From Methanobacteriota archaeon (GTDB lineage: Archaea; Thermoplasmatota; Thermoplasmata; RBG-16-68-12): DNA of 10,287 nt. The translations under genes were made by a program, and so were the position numbers. The stretch covers positions 1 to 10,287 of the forward strand of contig VBMR01000092.1 in the NCBI GenBank assembly GCA_005878325.1. Reading direction: 5' to 3'. The notes under the pieces were generated by a model. The model did not search any database. It saw nothing but the letters and a program-made list of their open reading frames with translations, and was not told the origin of the DNA. This document shows positions 1-7,154 of this stretch, in pieces (the stretch's first letter is position 1; the number at the start of each line of letters is the position of its first letter).

Positions 1-5
1 AAGCC

Positions 6-2546
6 CTACATGGGGAGATCGGAGTCGTCATCCAACTCTTCCGACGGCTCCGCCCAACCGCTGTCCGATGACGTCCGATCGGGATCCCGGCTCCGCGCGC
101 GCTCCCGGCGAGCCTCTCGCCCCTTCCGCAGGAGACGGACCAGGAGGCTGGTCACGGTGAGGGCGATGAAGGTCAGGATGTAGTACAGGTTCCCGGAGCG
201 GAGGATGGTCAGAGGATTCGGAATCGGGAAGGCAGGGGCTGGCGGTGCGGGAGCGGGAGTCGGAGCCGGAGCGGCGGGGGCATTCGCATCGACCCGGAAC
301 GGGATCGTCTTCGTGCCGACGTTGCCCGCTCCATCGACCGCCTTCACGGAGACACTGTGCGACCCCACGGTCCACGGACCCGCGAGCTGCGGCTCCGTGC
401 CGATCGCTCGGAACGCACTTCCATCGACGCTCACCTCATAGCGAACGATCCCGGAGAGCGCATCGGACCCGATCCACACGAGAGAGGTGTCCGGGCGGAT
501 CACGGGGTTGCCGGAACTCGGTGCGAGGGTCGGAGCGGTCCAGTCCACGATGATCGTTTCCGACTTGGCCGGTCCGTAGCCGCCAGAGTCGGACGCCTGG
601 TGGGCGAGGAAGTGTCGGCCTTCCTGGAACTTGAATGGATTGCTGTAGGTCGTCCAAGGTCCGTTGTCGATGGAATAGCTGATCGTCGCGGTGCTCCCGC
701 TCGTCGCATGGAGGGTGACCGTCACGGGGGTGACGTACCAGCCGTTCGTCCCCGAGGTCCCCGCGGCGCTCATCGTGCTGAGGGGCGGGATCCAGGCCGC
801 GCCCTTCAGGGTGAGGCTCTGGGACCGCGTGGCTTCGCGGTTTCCCGCGGCATCGCTGCCGAACGTCTCTAGGATGTGGGTCCCGTTCCCGGCGAGGGGC
901 ACGGGCCCGGCGTAACTTCGCCAGGCGCCCGAATCGACCCGGTATTGGGTCGCCGTGACACCGCTCGTCAGGTCCGAGGAGCTCAGCGTGATCGACACCG
1001 GGGACAGGTATCCGCCGCCCGGGGCGGGTGTCCCCGCAATCGAGATGCCCGTGACCGGGGCGACCGTGTCGATGGAGAAGGTGCGCGATTTCGTCGGCGC
1101 GGTGTTGCCCGCGGCGTCCTTCGCGTAGTATTCCACCGTGTGGGATCCTTCGCCCGACACCGTGATCGGTGCCGTGTACGGACCCCAGGCGCCGCCGTCC
1201 TTTCGGATCTGGGTGGAGGCGACGCCCGATCCCGCGTCCGTCGCGGACACGGTCACGCCGACCGAGGAAAGGTACCAGTTCCCGCTCCCGGCGGTGCCGG
1301 ACAACGTGGACAGGATCTCCGGGGGCGTCGTGTCGGAGGTCCCGAAGTCCGGGGCCCACGCGACATGGGGTACGCCGCCTCCGACGCCAAGGCTTCCGGC
1401 GGACGCGGAGACGGTGTTCCATACGCCCGCGTCCCAACTGTCAACCACGTAGAGGTTCGTGAAGATCTTGTCCAAGTCGCGGGCCCAGCCGTTCGCGCCG
1501 ACGCCCGTGTTGAGGGAGTAGCCCCAGACATTCTGGAACTCATCCTGGACCGCGCCCTTCGGAGACCGCTCGGTCACGAAGTTGTAGATCGACCATCCGG
1601 ACGTGTCGACGATGTACGCTCCGTAGTCCATGAACGACCGGGCGACGATCTTCCCGGGCTCGCTCTCCAACGAAGCGATCGAGAAGTCCGTTCTCACCGC
1701 GAGGAGAGAGCCCATCCGGACTTCCGGGATGGAGCCGCTGTAACCGGCGCCACCCGCGTCCGACTTCCAGGCGGGCCATCGGTATCCGCCCAGGCCGGGG
1801 TAGAAGTTCGCGCTGTCGATGTTCAGCTTCATCGAGTGGCGGATCGCGCCACCCGGCACGAGTTCGCCCAAGCGGACGGTCCCGCCGAGGGCCGACAGGC
1901 CGGAACCCCCGTGGGAACCGGTCTCCCCGGTCCCGTAGAGGTCTTCCGATCCGAACATGTAGTGGGAGGTGGGCGAGTTCCCCGCGACGCATCGGGCGAA
2001 GGGTTGCGTCTGGATCAGCGTGTGTCCATCCGATGCCAGGATCGCGGTCGCGGCATTCGGTGTGTTTCCATCCGGCGAGCCCTGGTGGCTCCCCGGGACG
2101 ACGAAGCCCGAGGGAATCGGCACGGTGAAGAGAGCGGGGCCCTGGGCCGAGCATCGGTCGCCCCCGCCCCAGTCGTCGTAGCTCGTATAGACGGTCGTGG
2201 ACGGAGCGGACGGTTCGAGGACGAGGACGTCGGCGTCGGTGAAGTAGGCCATCGCGGTTGCGTGTCGGATGCCGGCCCAGACGTAGCGCGCGTTGGCGCC
2301 GATCGGAAGGTTCCAGATGCTGTCTCGGGAGAAGGGCCACAGGAGAGCATCGCGACCGGAGGCCGTGGGTCCCGGACCAGGATTCGAACCGAAGGCGATA
2401 GAATCCTGATGGGTCGCGACGTAGGCCAACGACGTAGCGACGAGAAGTCCCATGAGGACAGCGACGAGAACCCGTCGGTCGGGTCGGGTGAGCGTCGCGT
2501 GGGCGCCCACCCCGTGGCCCATCAGGGCATTTGCGTTTGCGTGCAT
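6..2546 (-). CDS. Large surface protein: unknown N-terminal domain plus four Ig-like (OmpL47-type) repeats, membrane-anchored
   Basis: The 846-residue protein is probably displayed on the cell exterior. After a basic N-terminus, residues 24-44 form a hydrophobic anchor or signal segment. Residues about 67-402 form one large domain that opens with WPFSRDSIWNLPIG and carries HGGS (212-215), a conserved His at 237, a MGSLLA stretch near 278 and cysteines 132 and 186, which may form a disulfide. Four Ig-like repeats follow (about 407-497, 497-582, 587-670, 671-757); the first three have the GWY...DGG.W..Y...P...G.H...Y...D.AGN pattern of OmpL47-type domains. A Pro/Ala stalk (758-777), a membrane helix (786-803) and a tail first Arg-rich, then acidic complete it. 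The same architecture is found in the protein at 7155-10090. The ATG at 2546 is preceded by a G-rich stretch (2553-2558) and a TATA-like box; an in-frame ATG at 2522 is an alternative start. The N-terminal domain's activity is unknown to me. Confidence 0.93.
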   Translation of the reverse strand: MHANANALMGHGVGAHATLTRPDRRVLVAVLMGLLVATSLAYVATHQDSIAFGSNPGPGPTASGRDALLWPFSRDSIWNLPIGANARYVWAGIRHATAMAYFTDADVLVLEPSAPSTTVYTSYDDWGGGDRCSAQGPALFTVPIPSGFVVPGSHQGSPDGNTPNAATAILASDGHTLIQTQPFARCVAGNSPTSHYMFGSEDLYGTGETGSHGGSGLSALGGTVRLGELVPGGAIRHSMKLNIDSANFYPGLGGYRWPAWKSDAGGAGYSGSIPEVRMGSLLAVRTDFSIASLESEPGKIVARSFMDYGAYIVDTSGWSIYNFVTERSPKGAVQDEFQNVWGYSLNTGVGANGWARDLDKIFTNLYVVDSWDAGVWNTVSASAGSLGVGGGVPHVAWAPDFGTSDTTPPEILSTLSGTAGSGNWYLSSVGVTVSATDAGSGVASTQIRKDGGAWGPYTAPITVSGEGSHTVEYYAKDAAGNTAPTKSRTFSIDTVAPVTGISIAGTPAPGGGYLSPVSITLSSSDLTSGVTATQYRVDSGAWRSYAGPVPLAGNGTHILETFGSDAAGNREATRSQSLTLKGAAWIPPLSTMSAAGTSGTNGWYVTPVTVTLHATSGSTATISYSIDNGPWTTYSNPFKFQEGRHFLAHQASDSGGYGPAKSETIIVDWTAPTLAPSSGNPVIRPDTSLVWIGSDALSGIVRYEVSVDGSAFRAIGTEPQLAGPWTVGSHSVSVKAVDGAGNVGTKTIPFRVDANAPAAPAPTPAPAPPAPAFPIPNPLTILRSGNLYYILTFIALTVTSLLVRLLRKGREARRERARSRDPDRTSSDSGWAEPSEELDDDSDLPM

Positions 2547-2585
2547 CCCATGCCCCCCTTTGAGGCGGGCGAGTAACCTAGTAGT

Positions 2586-2595
2586 AACTATATCG
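2586..2595 (-). promoter_or_regulatory. TATA-like box of the surface-protein gene at 6-2546
   Basis: On the minus strand this reads CGATATAGTT, an A/T-rich block in GC-rich surroundings, centred about 44 bases before the ATG at 2546. With an archaeal box-to-start spacing of about 25 bases, transcription would begin near 2565 and leave a leader of roughly 18 bases containing the G-run at 2553-2558. The box sits inside the inverted repeat GTAACC/GGTTAC (2573-2578 and 2602-2607) and touches the first copy of a repeated 17-base motif, which suggests regulated initiation. Confidence 0.55.
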
Positions 2596-2681
2596 CAGGT
2601 CGGTTACGCCTATCGCAAGTGGTTGCTGGAAGAAAGAATCGCCCGTGGTTACTGACCCATGAGAATCGCCGATGGTTGCTG
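2592..2681 (-). repeat. Four imperfect copies of a 17-base motif upstream of a promoter
   Basis: Plus-strand copies begin at 2592, 2612, 2638 and 2665, spaced 20, 26 and 27 bases. The shared pattern is ATCGCnnnTGGTTRCTG; on the minus strand, in the sense of the downstream gene, CAGYAACCAnnnGCGAT. Copies at 2612, 2638 and 2665 agree closely; the one at 2592 is more diverged, and its GCGAT end overlaps the TATA-like box. A partial further copy (AGAACCGCCCG) starts at 2688. The array fills the gap directly upstream of the promoter for the gene at 6-2546, so clustered regulator-binding sites are the most natural reading. The copies are too short and diverged for a CRISPR array. Confidence 0.6.
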
Positions 2682-2842
2682 AATTATAGAACCGCCCGAA
2701 TGAAATACGTGCGAATTTGCAACACGGTGCGACTTCTCCATGGGATGCGGCTCCGCACCGGCTCCAGATGACATTGGCCGACCGATGCCCGGAGAAGGAG
2801 GGAGGACGCGCAACACGGGTCCCAGGAAGACGGACCGCAGGA

Positions 2843-4138
2843 TCACGGGGGAGAAGGACTCGCCCCGGCGAGATGCGGCGTGCGCCTCATGAGATACAGG
2901 CCGACGGATAACGCCCCGATCCCGCCGACGATCCACGCGATCGGGAGGAAATCCGCATTCACCCGCAAGAGGAGGCCGAGGAGGAGTCCGCCCAGGGTGA
3001 GGAGGCCGAACGTGGCGCCGCAGACCGCCACCGCGACGGGTCGGCGGTCCACATTGAACTGCGCCTGCAGGAGCTGGTACGAGCTCCGCGGGAGCGTGGC
3101 GAGGAGGAACAGCTGGATGAAGAGAGCGTGCTCCCGAAGTCCCGGCCCTCCGACGAGGAAGCCGACGAACGGAGCCGCGAGGATGCCCGCCGCGACGAGG
3201 GGCACGAGGATCAGGAAGACGCGCGTCCGCACGCGGGAGGTGATCGAGCGCGGGAGCCGGTCCTCTCGGGATCCGTGGCTCAGGAGCGATTTCGAAAGAG
3301 ACTCGGCGCCGTAGTTGAGGATCTCCGCCAGCTGGAACGCGAGGAAGAAGTAGGCGGCCGTCGAGCCGCCGAAAAATGTCAGGATCAACGCCGGGCCGGA
3401 CAGGTTCGGCAGGGAGTACCCGATGTACGAGATCCAGTTTCCCGCGGAGAGGGCCGCCACCTCTCGGAGGGGATGGGCGGTCCCTTGCGGGTTCGTCGCG
3501 GGCCAATACCGCCGGATCAGGAGGAAACCGAATAGGATAATCGGGAGCAGGGGGAGCGCGTAGGCGGCGAACAGGCCGACGATCCCCACGGACACGAACG
3601 CGACGAGGAAGACGATCTTGAGCACGCCGTACAACAGGAGCTGCAACGAAGCGAACTGCGCTTTGCCCGCGGCGATCAACGCCCCGTTCGTCGCGAAGCT
3701 CCAGACGGTCCACACGGTGAGGGCGAGGCTCAATCCCGCGAGGGGCCACAGGAGCCCCCCGTTCACGTGATTGATCGTCAGGACGACGAGGGCGATCACG
3801 AGGCCGACGCCGGCCGCCAAGAAGCCCGTGACGAGGAGGATCGTCCGGATCAGCCTCCGCGGGTGGAGCTCGCGGGACGCGAACCGCAGGATGCCCGTGT
3901 CGAAGCCGAGGATCGCGAGGGCCGCTCCGAAGGTGGAGAGGGACACCAGGGACGCCACGATGCCGACGGCGTCATGGGAGAAGAGGCGGGCCGCGAGCGC
4001 CCAGAAGCCGAATCCGAGGACGGACACGGCGACCAAGCCGACGAGGACCCAGACGCCTTGTCGGGTCACGGAGGCGATCTCCGACTCCCCGGCCAGGCTC
4101 CTTCGAGCCCAGGCGAAACCTCGCGTGATGGCGGGCAC
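2843..4138 (-). CDS. Polysaccharide/oligosaccharide flippase (Wzx/RfbX-like, MOP superfamily)
   Basis: This 431-residue membrane protein has about twelve hydrophobic helices spread over its whole length, a size and layout typical of Wzx-like flippases that move lipid-linked glycans across the cytoplasmic membrane. Helix 1 follows a short basic N-terminus (GVWVLVGLVAV...), and the middle carries the TNGALIAAGKAQFASLQLLLY stretch often seen in this family. I chose the GTG at 4138: it lies about 27 bases after a TATA-like box, fits a leaderless transcript, and begins right where flippase-like sequence starts. The frame stays open upstream to 5161, but that part is antisense to the neighbouring plus-strand gene and has no membrane-protein character. 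Divergent transcription from the GT-C-like gene suggests joint glycan assembly and export. The substrate cannot be told from sequence. Confidence 0.85.
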   Translation of the reverse strand: MPAITRGFAWARRSLAGESEIASVTRQGVWVLVGLVAVSVLGFGFWALAARLFSHDAVGIVASLVSLSTFGAALAILGFDTGILRFASRELHPRRLIRTILLVTGFLAAGVGLVIALVVLTINHVNGGLLWPLAGLSLALTVWTVWSFATNGALIAAGKAQFASLQLLLYGVLKIVFLVAFVSVGIVGLFAAYALPLLPIILFGFLLIRRYWPATNPQGTAHPLREVAALSAGNWISYIGYSLPNLSGPALILTFFGGSTAAYFFLAFQLAEILNYGAESLSKSLLSHGSREDRLPRSITSRVRTRVFLILVPLVAAGILAAPFVGFLVGGPGLREHALFIQLFLLATLPRSSYQLLQAQFNVDRRPVAVAVCGATFGLLTLGGLLLGLLLRVNADFLPIAWIVGGIGALSVGLYLMRRTPHLAGASPSPP

Positions 4139-4161
4139 CGCGATGATAGGCGATCGATAGT

Positions 4162-4168
4162 CGATAAG
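4162..4168 (-). promoter_or_regulatory. TATA-like box of the flippase gene
   Basis: On the minus strand the block reads AGCCTTATCGA, with CTTATCG at these positions and its centre 27 bases before the GTG at 4138. That spacing puts the transcription start at or next to the start codon, as expected for a leaderless archaeal mRNA. It is flanked by a short inverted repeat, GATAG (4156-4160) and CTATC (4170-4174). The core resembles that of the divergent promoter at 4235-4241. Confidence 0.45.
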
Positions 4169-4234
4169 GCTATCCGGCCGGGATGACGACGACAGGTACC
4201 GTTTCCGGGCGTCCTGGCCGAGACGGTTCGAAGC

Positions 4235-4241
4235 CTTTATC
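4235..4241 (+). promoter_or_regulatory. TATA-like box of the GT-C-like membrane protein gene
   Basis: The plus strand reads AAGCCTTTATCTG here. The box is centred about 30 bases before the TTG at 4268, so the predicted transcription start falls a few bases before the start codon. The AGCCTTTATC core matches that of the divergent flippase promoter, apart from one fewer T there, suggesting coordinated use of the two promoters. Confidence 0.45.
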
Positions 4242-4267
4242 TGTCGCTGGGCTTCCTCGTCCGAAGC

Positions 4268-5947
4268 TTGCCCGATCGTGCCCGCACCGCCCTCCTGGAC
4301 CTGACGACGTTGGCCGTTTGCCTGATGGGCTTCCTCGGGCTCATTGCGATCTTCTCCGCGATGAAGGCGGGCACGCCCGGCGTCCCGCGGGTCCTCTATC
4401 TCCTCTTCCTCGCGATGGTGTGCGCCCCGTTCCTCTCCGCGTTCTGGCGGGTCCCGAAGGCGCCCTTCCTCCTCGCGCCGGTCGTCGCCATGTTCCTGCT
4501 CTATCCGATCGGCGCGCCCCACGGAATTGTCTACGGGCGCGATCCCATTTTCAACTTCGCGTTTACAGATAGCGTCACCAAGACCGGGTTCTGGCAGCCC
4601 GGGGGCGTGAGCGGCCTCGCCGACACCTATTCCCTGTATCCGCTCGGCAACGTGTTCCAAGCGTACATCCTGCGGACGACGAAGTGGCCGGCCGAGGTCG
4701 CCTTCCTCTGGATCGAATGCGTGGTTCGGATGCTCGTGATCCCGCCCGCCGTCTATGCGATCGGGCGCCGCGTCTTCGGAGTCCAGGTGGGGGTCCTGAG
4801 CCTGTTCATCTACATGGGCACCGCATCGATCCTGATGAACGTCCCGGTGCAGCAGGGGGTGGGGACGATCTTCATCGCGCTCTCCCTGCTCACCCTGCTC
4901 ATCCTGAACGAGACCCGGGCCGGGCCCGCGCGTCGCGTCACGAAGATCCTCTTCGCGCTCGTCGCAGGTGCCATCGTATTGACGCACCACCTCTCGTCGT
5001 ACATCTTCGCCGGGTGGCTCGTCGGCCTGTGGCTCGTCACGAACTGGGATGCTCTGCGAAGGCGAGCCCTCTCGTTCCGGCTCAGTCCCCTCACGCTGTA
5101 CTTCCTCGGCCTCTTGGGCCTCTACATCGTGACCGTCACCTACCCGATCTTCCTCGTGCACGAAGAGTCCTTTTCAATCGTCGTGCAGCGCCTGAGCTCC
5201 CCGGAGTCCCTGCCGTCGACGGCGACCCCGGGCCTCGGCAGGACCTTCACCCCCATCGAGAGAGTCTGGCTCGCGGGCGCGGTCCTTGGGATCCTCGGCA
5301 TCGCGTGGAGAGGCGTCCTGATCTACCGCCGTTCCCGCCTCCATGCCTTCGCGGTGGCGAACGCGATCGTCGCGGTGATCCTGGCCTTTGCGACCATCCC
5401 GCTCCTCGCGACCGGCGCGGAGTTCGTCCCTCTGCGGATCGGCGAGTATTCGAACTTCTTCGTCGGACCCTTCGTCGCCGCGACCCTGTTCCGCCGGGCG
5501 CGGCCCGGCCCCGGGCGCTGGGCGCGGTTCATGCCACCGAGTGTCGCGACCTCGATCGAGCGGGCGTCGAACTGGACCCCGGTCGGAGCCGCGGTCCTCG
5601 TGTCCGCCCTGCTCTTCATGGGCGGGAACCTGGCCCCGCAGGCCCTCCGTCTCTATTTCGACGACCCGAGCCAGTGGAACACGGACACGGCGCTCCTCTT
5701 CGGTTCCGATTCCCTTCGGGTGGCGAACTGGGGGAATACGTACTTCGATGCGTCGCGGGTGTGGGGCGACCACCTCTCGATCGACATCTTCTCGGGCTTC
5801 GGGGACGCGCGCGTATACTTCGGAAGCTCGTACATTTTCAAGAATCTCACGTCCCCCTCACCGACGCGCAGGTGGGCAAGTTCGCCGTGGACCCCCATTT
5901 CGCCACCATCTACCAGGACGGGTCCTTCTCGATCTATCGGGTCATGA
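4268..5947 (+). CDS. Multi-helix membrane protein, probable GT-C-fold glycosyltransferase, frameshifted near its 3' end
   Basis: The open frame gives 559 residues with about eleven to twelve hydrophobic helices (for example 11-33, 41-60, 65-82, 143-166, 169-190, 225-258, 273-299, 333-382, 437-455). A soluble stretch after helix 3 carries YGRDPIFNFAFTDS (Asp92, Asp101) and would face outward; THHLSSY lies at 239-245; a soluble C-terminal portion begins near 465. This layout resembles GT-C glycosyltransferases, which use lipid-linked sugars and an acidic residue in an external loop, but no family signature is decisive. The TTG at 4268 suits the TATA-like box upstream. After residue 529 the frame turns Ser/Pro/Arg-rich, whereas the -1 frame continues naturally (LTDAQVGKFAVDPHF...IYQDGSFSIYRV) to a stop at 5973. 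The intact protein was therefore probably about 568 residues. The neighbouring flippase supports a role in glycan assembly. Confidence 0.8.
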   Translation: MPDRARTALLDLTTLAVCLMGFLGLIAIFSAMKAGTPGVPRVLYLLFLAMVCAPFLSAFWRVPKAPFLLAPVVAMFLLYPIGAPHGIVYGRDPIFNFAFTDSVTKTGFWQPGGVSGLADTYSLYPLGNVFQAYILRTTKWPAEVAFLWIECVVRMLVIPPAVYAIGRRVFGVQVGVLSLFIYMGTASILMNVPVQQGVGTIFIALSLLTLLILNETRAGPARRVTKILFALVAGAIVLTHHLSSYIFAGWLVGLWLVTNWDALRRRALSFRLSPLTLYFLGLLGLYIVTVTYPIFLVHEESFSIVVQRLSSPESLPSTATPGLGRTFTPIERVWLAGAVLGILGIAWRGVLIYRRSRLHAFAVANAIVAVILAFATIPLLATGAEFVPLRIGEYSNFFVGPFVAATLFRRARPGPGRWARFMPPSVATSIERASNWTPVGAAVLVSALLFMGGNLAPQALRLYFDDPSQWNTDTALLFGSDSLRVANWGNTYFDASRVWGDHLSIDIFSGFGDARVYFGSSYIFKNLTSPSPTRRWASSPWTPISPPSTRTGPSRSIGS

Positions 5948-5973
5948 CGAGGCCAGCGGTGGTGTGCACGTGA
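5848..5973 (+). other. True C-terminus of the GT-C-like protein, in the -1 frame
   Basis: In this frame the sequence encodes HVPLTDAQVGKFAVDPHF followed by ATIYQDGSFSIYRV, ordinary protein sequence ending at TGA 5971-5973. In the upstream gene's own frame the same bases give a low-complexity Ser/Pro/Thr/Arg tail. One extra C in the C5 run at 5853-5857 would join the frames as NLTSPLTDAQVGKF; an extra base near 5848 would join them as NLHVPLTDAQ. A one-base deletion, real or a homopolymer sequencing error, is the likely cause. Programmed frameshifting is less likely, since no slippery heptamer or clear downstream structure is visible. Confidence 0.7.
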
Positions 5974-6089
5974 TTCGATTCGCGGCACTGGGGACTCAAC
6001 CGTTCCGAGGCGGGGCGAAACGGTCCATGGGGCGTTGCATTCACCCATGAACGGATGGTACGGAGACCGACGTAATTCCAATACATAGG

Positions 6090-6099
6090 ATATTTAAAA
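6090..6099 (+). promoter_or_regulatory. TATA-like box of the methyltransferase gene
   Basis: The sequence ATATTTAAAA is the most A/T-rich block in the window and lies in the 150-base gap between the GT-C-like gene and the methyltransferase. Its centre is about 29 bases before the TTG at 6124, giving a predicted transcription start near 6120. It suggests that the methyltransferase has its own promoter and does not depend on read-through from the upstream gene. Confidence 0.65.
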
Positions 6100-6123
6100 T
6101 TGCGTAGTCTAGAATAAAGCGGA

Positions 6124-7128
6124 TTGCAGCGGTACGACTTGGGACGGACGACTCCCATGCAGCAAATGGATGCCTCTGATTTAGCAGCAGCGGGGGCGTT
6201 CGAGTATTCGCCCGAATTCCACCGACGGGCGCGTTCCCTCCTCCGCGGGCTGGAAGGCTTTCCGAAATATTCCCAATTCCTTAAGGACCAACTCGGTGGA
6301 CCCGAGAGCCGCCTGGTACACTTCGTCCAGTATCTCGTCCCCGAGATCGAGTTCCGCTGCGGGCCCCTGGACGGCAAACGGGTCCTGGATTTCGGCTGCG
6401 GGAGCGGCGCTTCGACCGTGGCCCTCGCGATGCGCGCCAAGTCCGTCGTCGCGTTCGATATCGACAAGGAGTCGATGGACCTGTGCGCAAGGCGACTCGC
6501 AGAGCACGGGCTCGAGTCGCAGGTCCAGCTTCTGTGCACGCGCTCCCTCGACGACGTGAGGGACCAAATCGGCGAGGTGGACCTGATCCTCATGTGCGGC
6601 GTGATTGAGCATCTCCCGATCACGCAGCCCGACCTGCGGCGCAACATCATCCGGACCCTTTTCCGGATGCTGAAGGAGTCGGGATACCTCTACGTGTACG
6701 ACACGCCGAACCGCATGTGGCCGTACGATTTCCACACGACCCACATGTGGTGGATCCCTTGGATGGAGCCGGGATCCGCGCGCGCCTATCATCGCGCCGT
6801 GCGGAAGGGGCGATACCAGGACAGCCCGCGGATCACGCCGGGGCCCCGAGGGATGGAGCAGAGCGGGGCATGGGGCGCCACGTACTGGGAGATCCTCGAC
6901 TATCTGAAGGGCGAGAACTACTCTTGTTTGAACACCCACCCGGGGAACAACCGCCACATCGACTACCTGGGCGGCTCGCGGCGTTTCCGCTACTTCCGGT
7001 ATCCGTTCGACTTCTTCGTCGGGCTCCTGGCCCGGCCCTTCCAGATCCCGATCACCGCGTTCTATCCGTTCCTTGACAACCTGGTCATCGTGAAGAACGG
7101 CGCGAAGAGCGGCCGGCCCAGCTCCTAA
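6124..7128 (+). CDS. Class I SAM-dependent methyltransferase of cell-envelope type
   Basis: The 334-residue protein has the Rossmann-fold signature of class I methyltransferases: motif I VLDFGCGSGAST (88-98) binds S-adenosylmethionine, the acidic FDID follows (111-114), and VDLILMCGVIEHLP (152-165) is the post-strand-4 motif. TPNRMWPYDFHTTHMWW (194-210) resembles a segment I associate with methyltransferases near polysaccharide genes. Residues 80-195 are the catalytic core; the 135 residues beyond it are extra and probably hold the acceptor site. It could methylate a sugar or the end of a glycan chain, as the flippase and GT-C-like gene suggest, but the acceptor is unknown. TTG 6124 fits the spacing from the TATA-like box; ATG 6157 (residue 12) is a good alternative start. 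The gene converges on the paralogous surface-protein gene with 26 bases between the stop codons. Confidence 0.88.
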   Translation: MQRYDLGRTTPMQQMDASDLAAAGAFEYSPEFHRRARSLLRGLEGFPKYSQFLKDQLGGPESRLVHFVQYLVPEIEFRCGPLDGKRVLDFGCGSGASTVALAMRAKSVVAFDIDKESMDLCARRLAEHGLESQVQLLCTRSLDDVRDQIGEVDLILMCGVIEHLPITQPDLRRNIIRTLFRMLKESGYLYVYDTPNRMWPYDFHTTHMWWIPWMEPGSARAYHRAVRKGRYQDSPRITPGPRGMEQSGAWGATYWEILDYLKGENYSCLNTHPGNNRHIDYLGGSRRFRYFRYPFDFFVGLLARPFQIPITAFYPFLDNLVIVKNGAKSGRPSS

Positions 7129-7154
7129 TCCCGACGCTCTCGGCTCAATCGCGT

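Noticed and set aside
876..2576. A 566-codon open frame on the plus strand, opposite the first surface-protein gene
   Set aside because: It is rich in Arg, Gly and Asp with no domain or helix pattern, as expected opposite a GC-rich gene; the minus-strand frame has a clear domain order.
2592..2700. CRISPR array
   Set aside because: The repeats are about 17 bases, imperfect and 20-27 bases apart, with no room for spacers and no cas genes nearby.
2819..2836. A GTCCCAGGAAGACG-like string that also appears near 10223
   Set aside because: About 18 bases with two single-base gaps in GC-rich DNA is too little to call a repeat, and neither site has other shared context.
2649..3749. A 366-codon minus-strand frame overlapping the flippase
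   Set aside because: It is Pro/Arg-rich without hydrophobic helices, while the overlapping frame encodes a textbook 12-helix protein.
4139..5161. Upstream extension of the flippase frame to 5161
   Set aside because: The added 341 residues are charged, helix-free and exactly antisense to the GT-C-like gene; flippase character begins at about 4138.
5999..6049. Hairpins (ACCGTT/AACGGT and CATGGG/CCCATG) as a terminator of the GT-C-like gene
   Set aside because: Stems are only six bases with 12-14-base loops, and no T-rich run follows.
7129..7154. A bidirectional terminator between the converging methyltransferase and surface-protein genes
   Set aside because: The 26 bases contain neither a T-run nor a stable stem on either strand.
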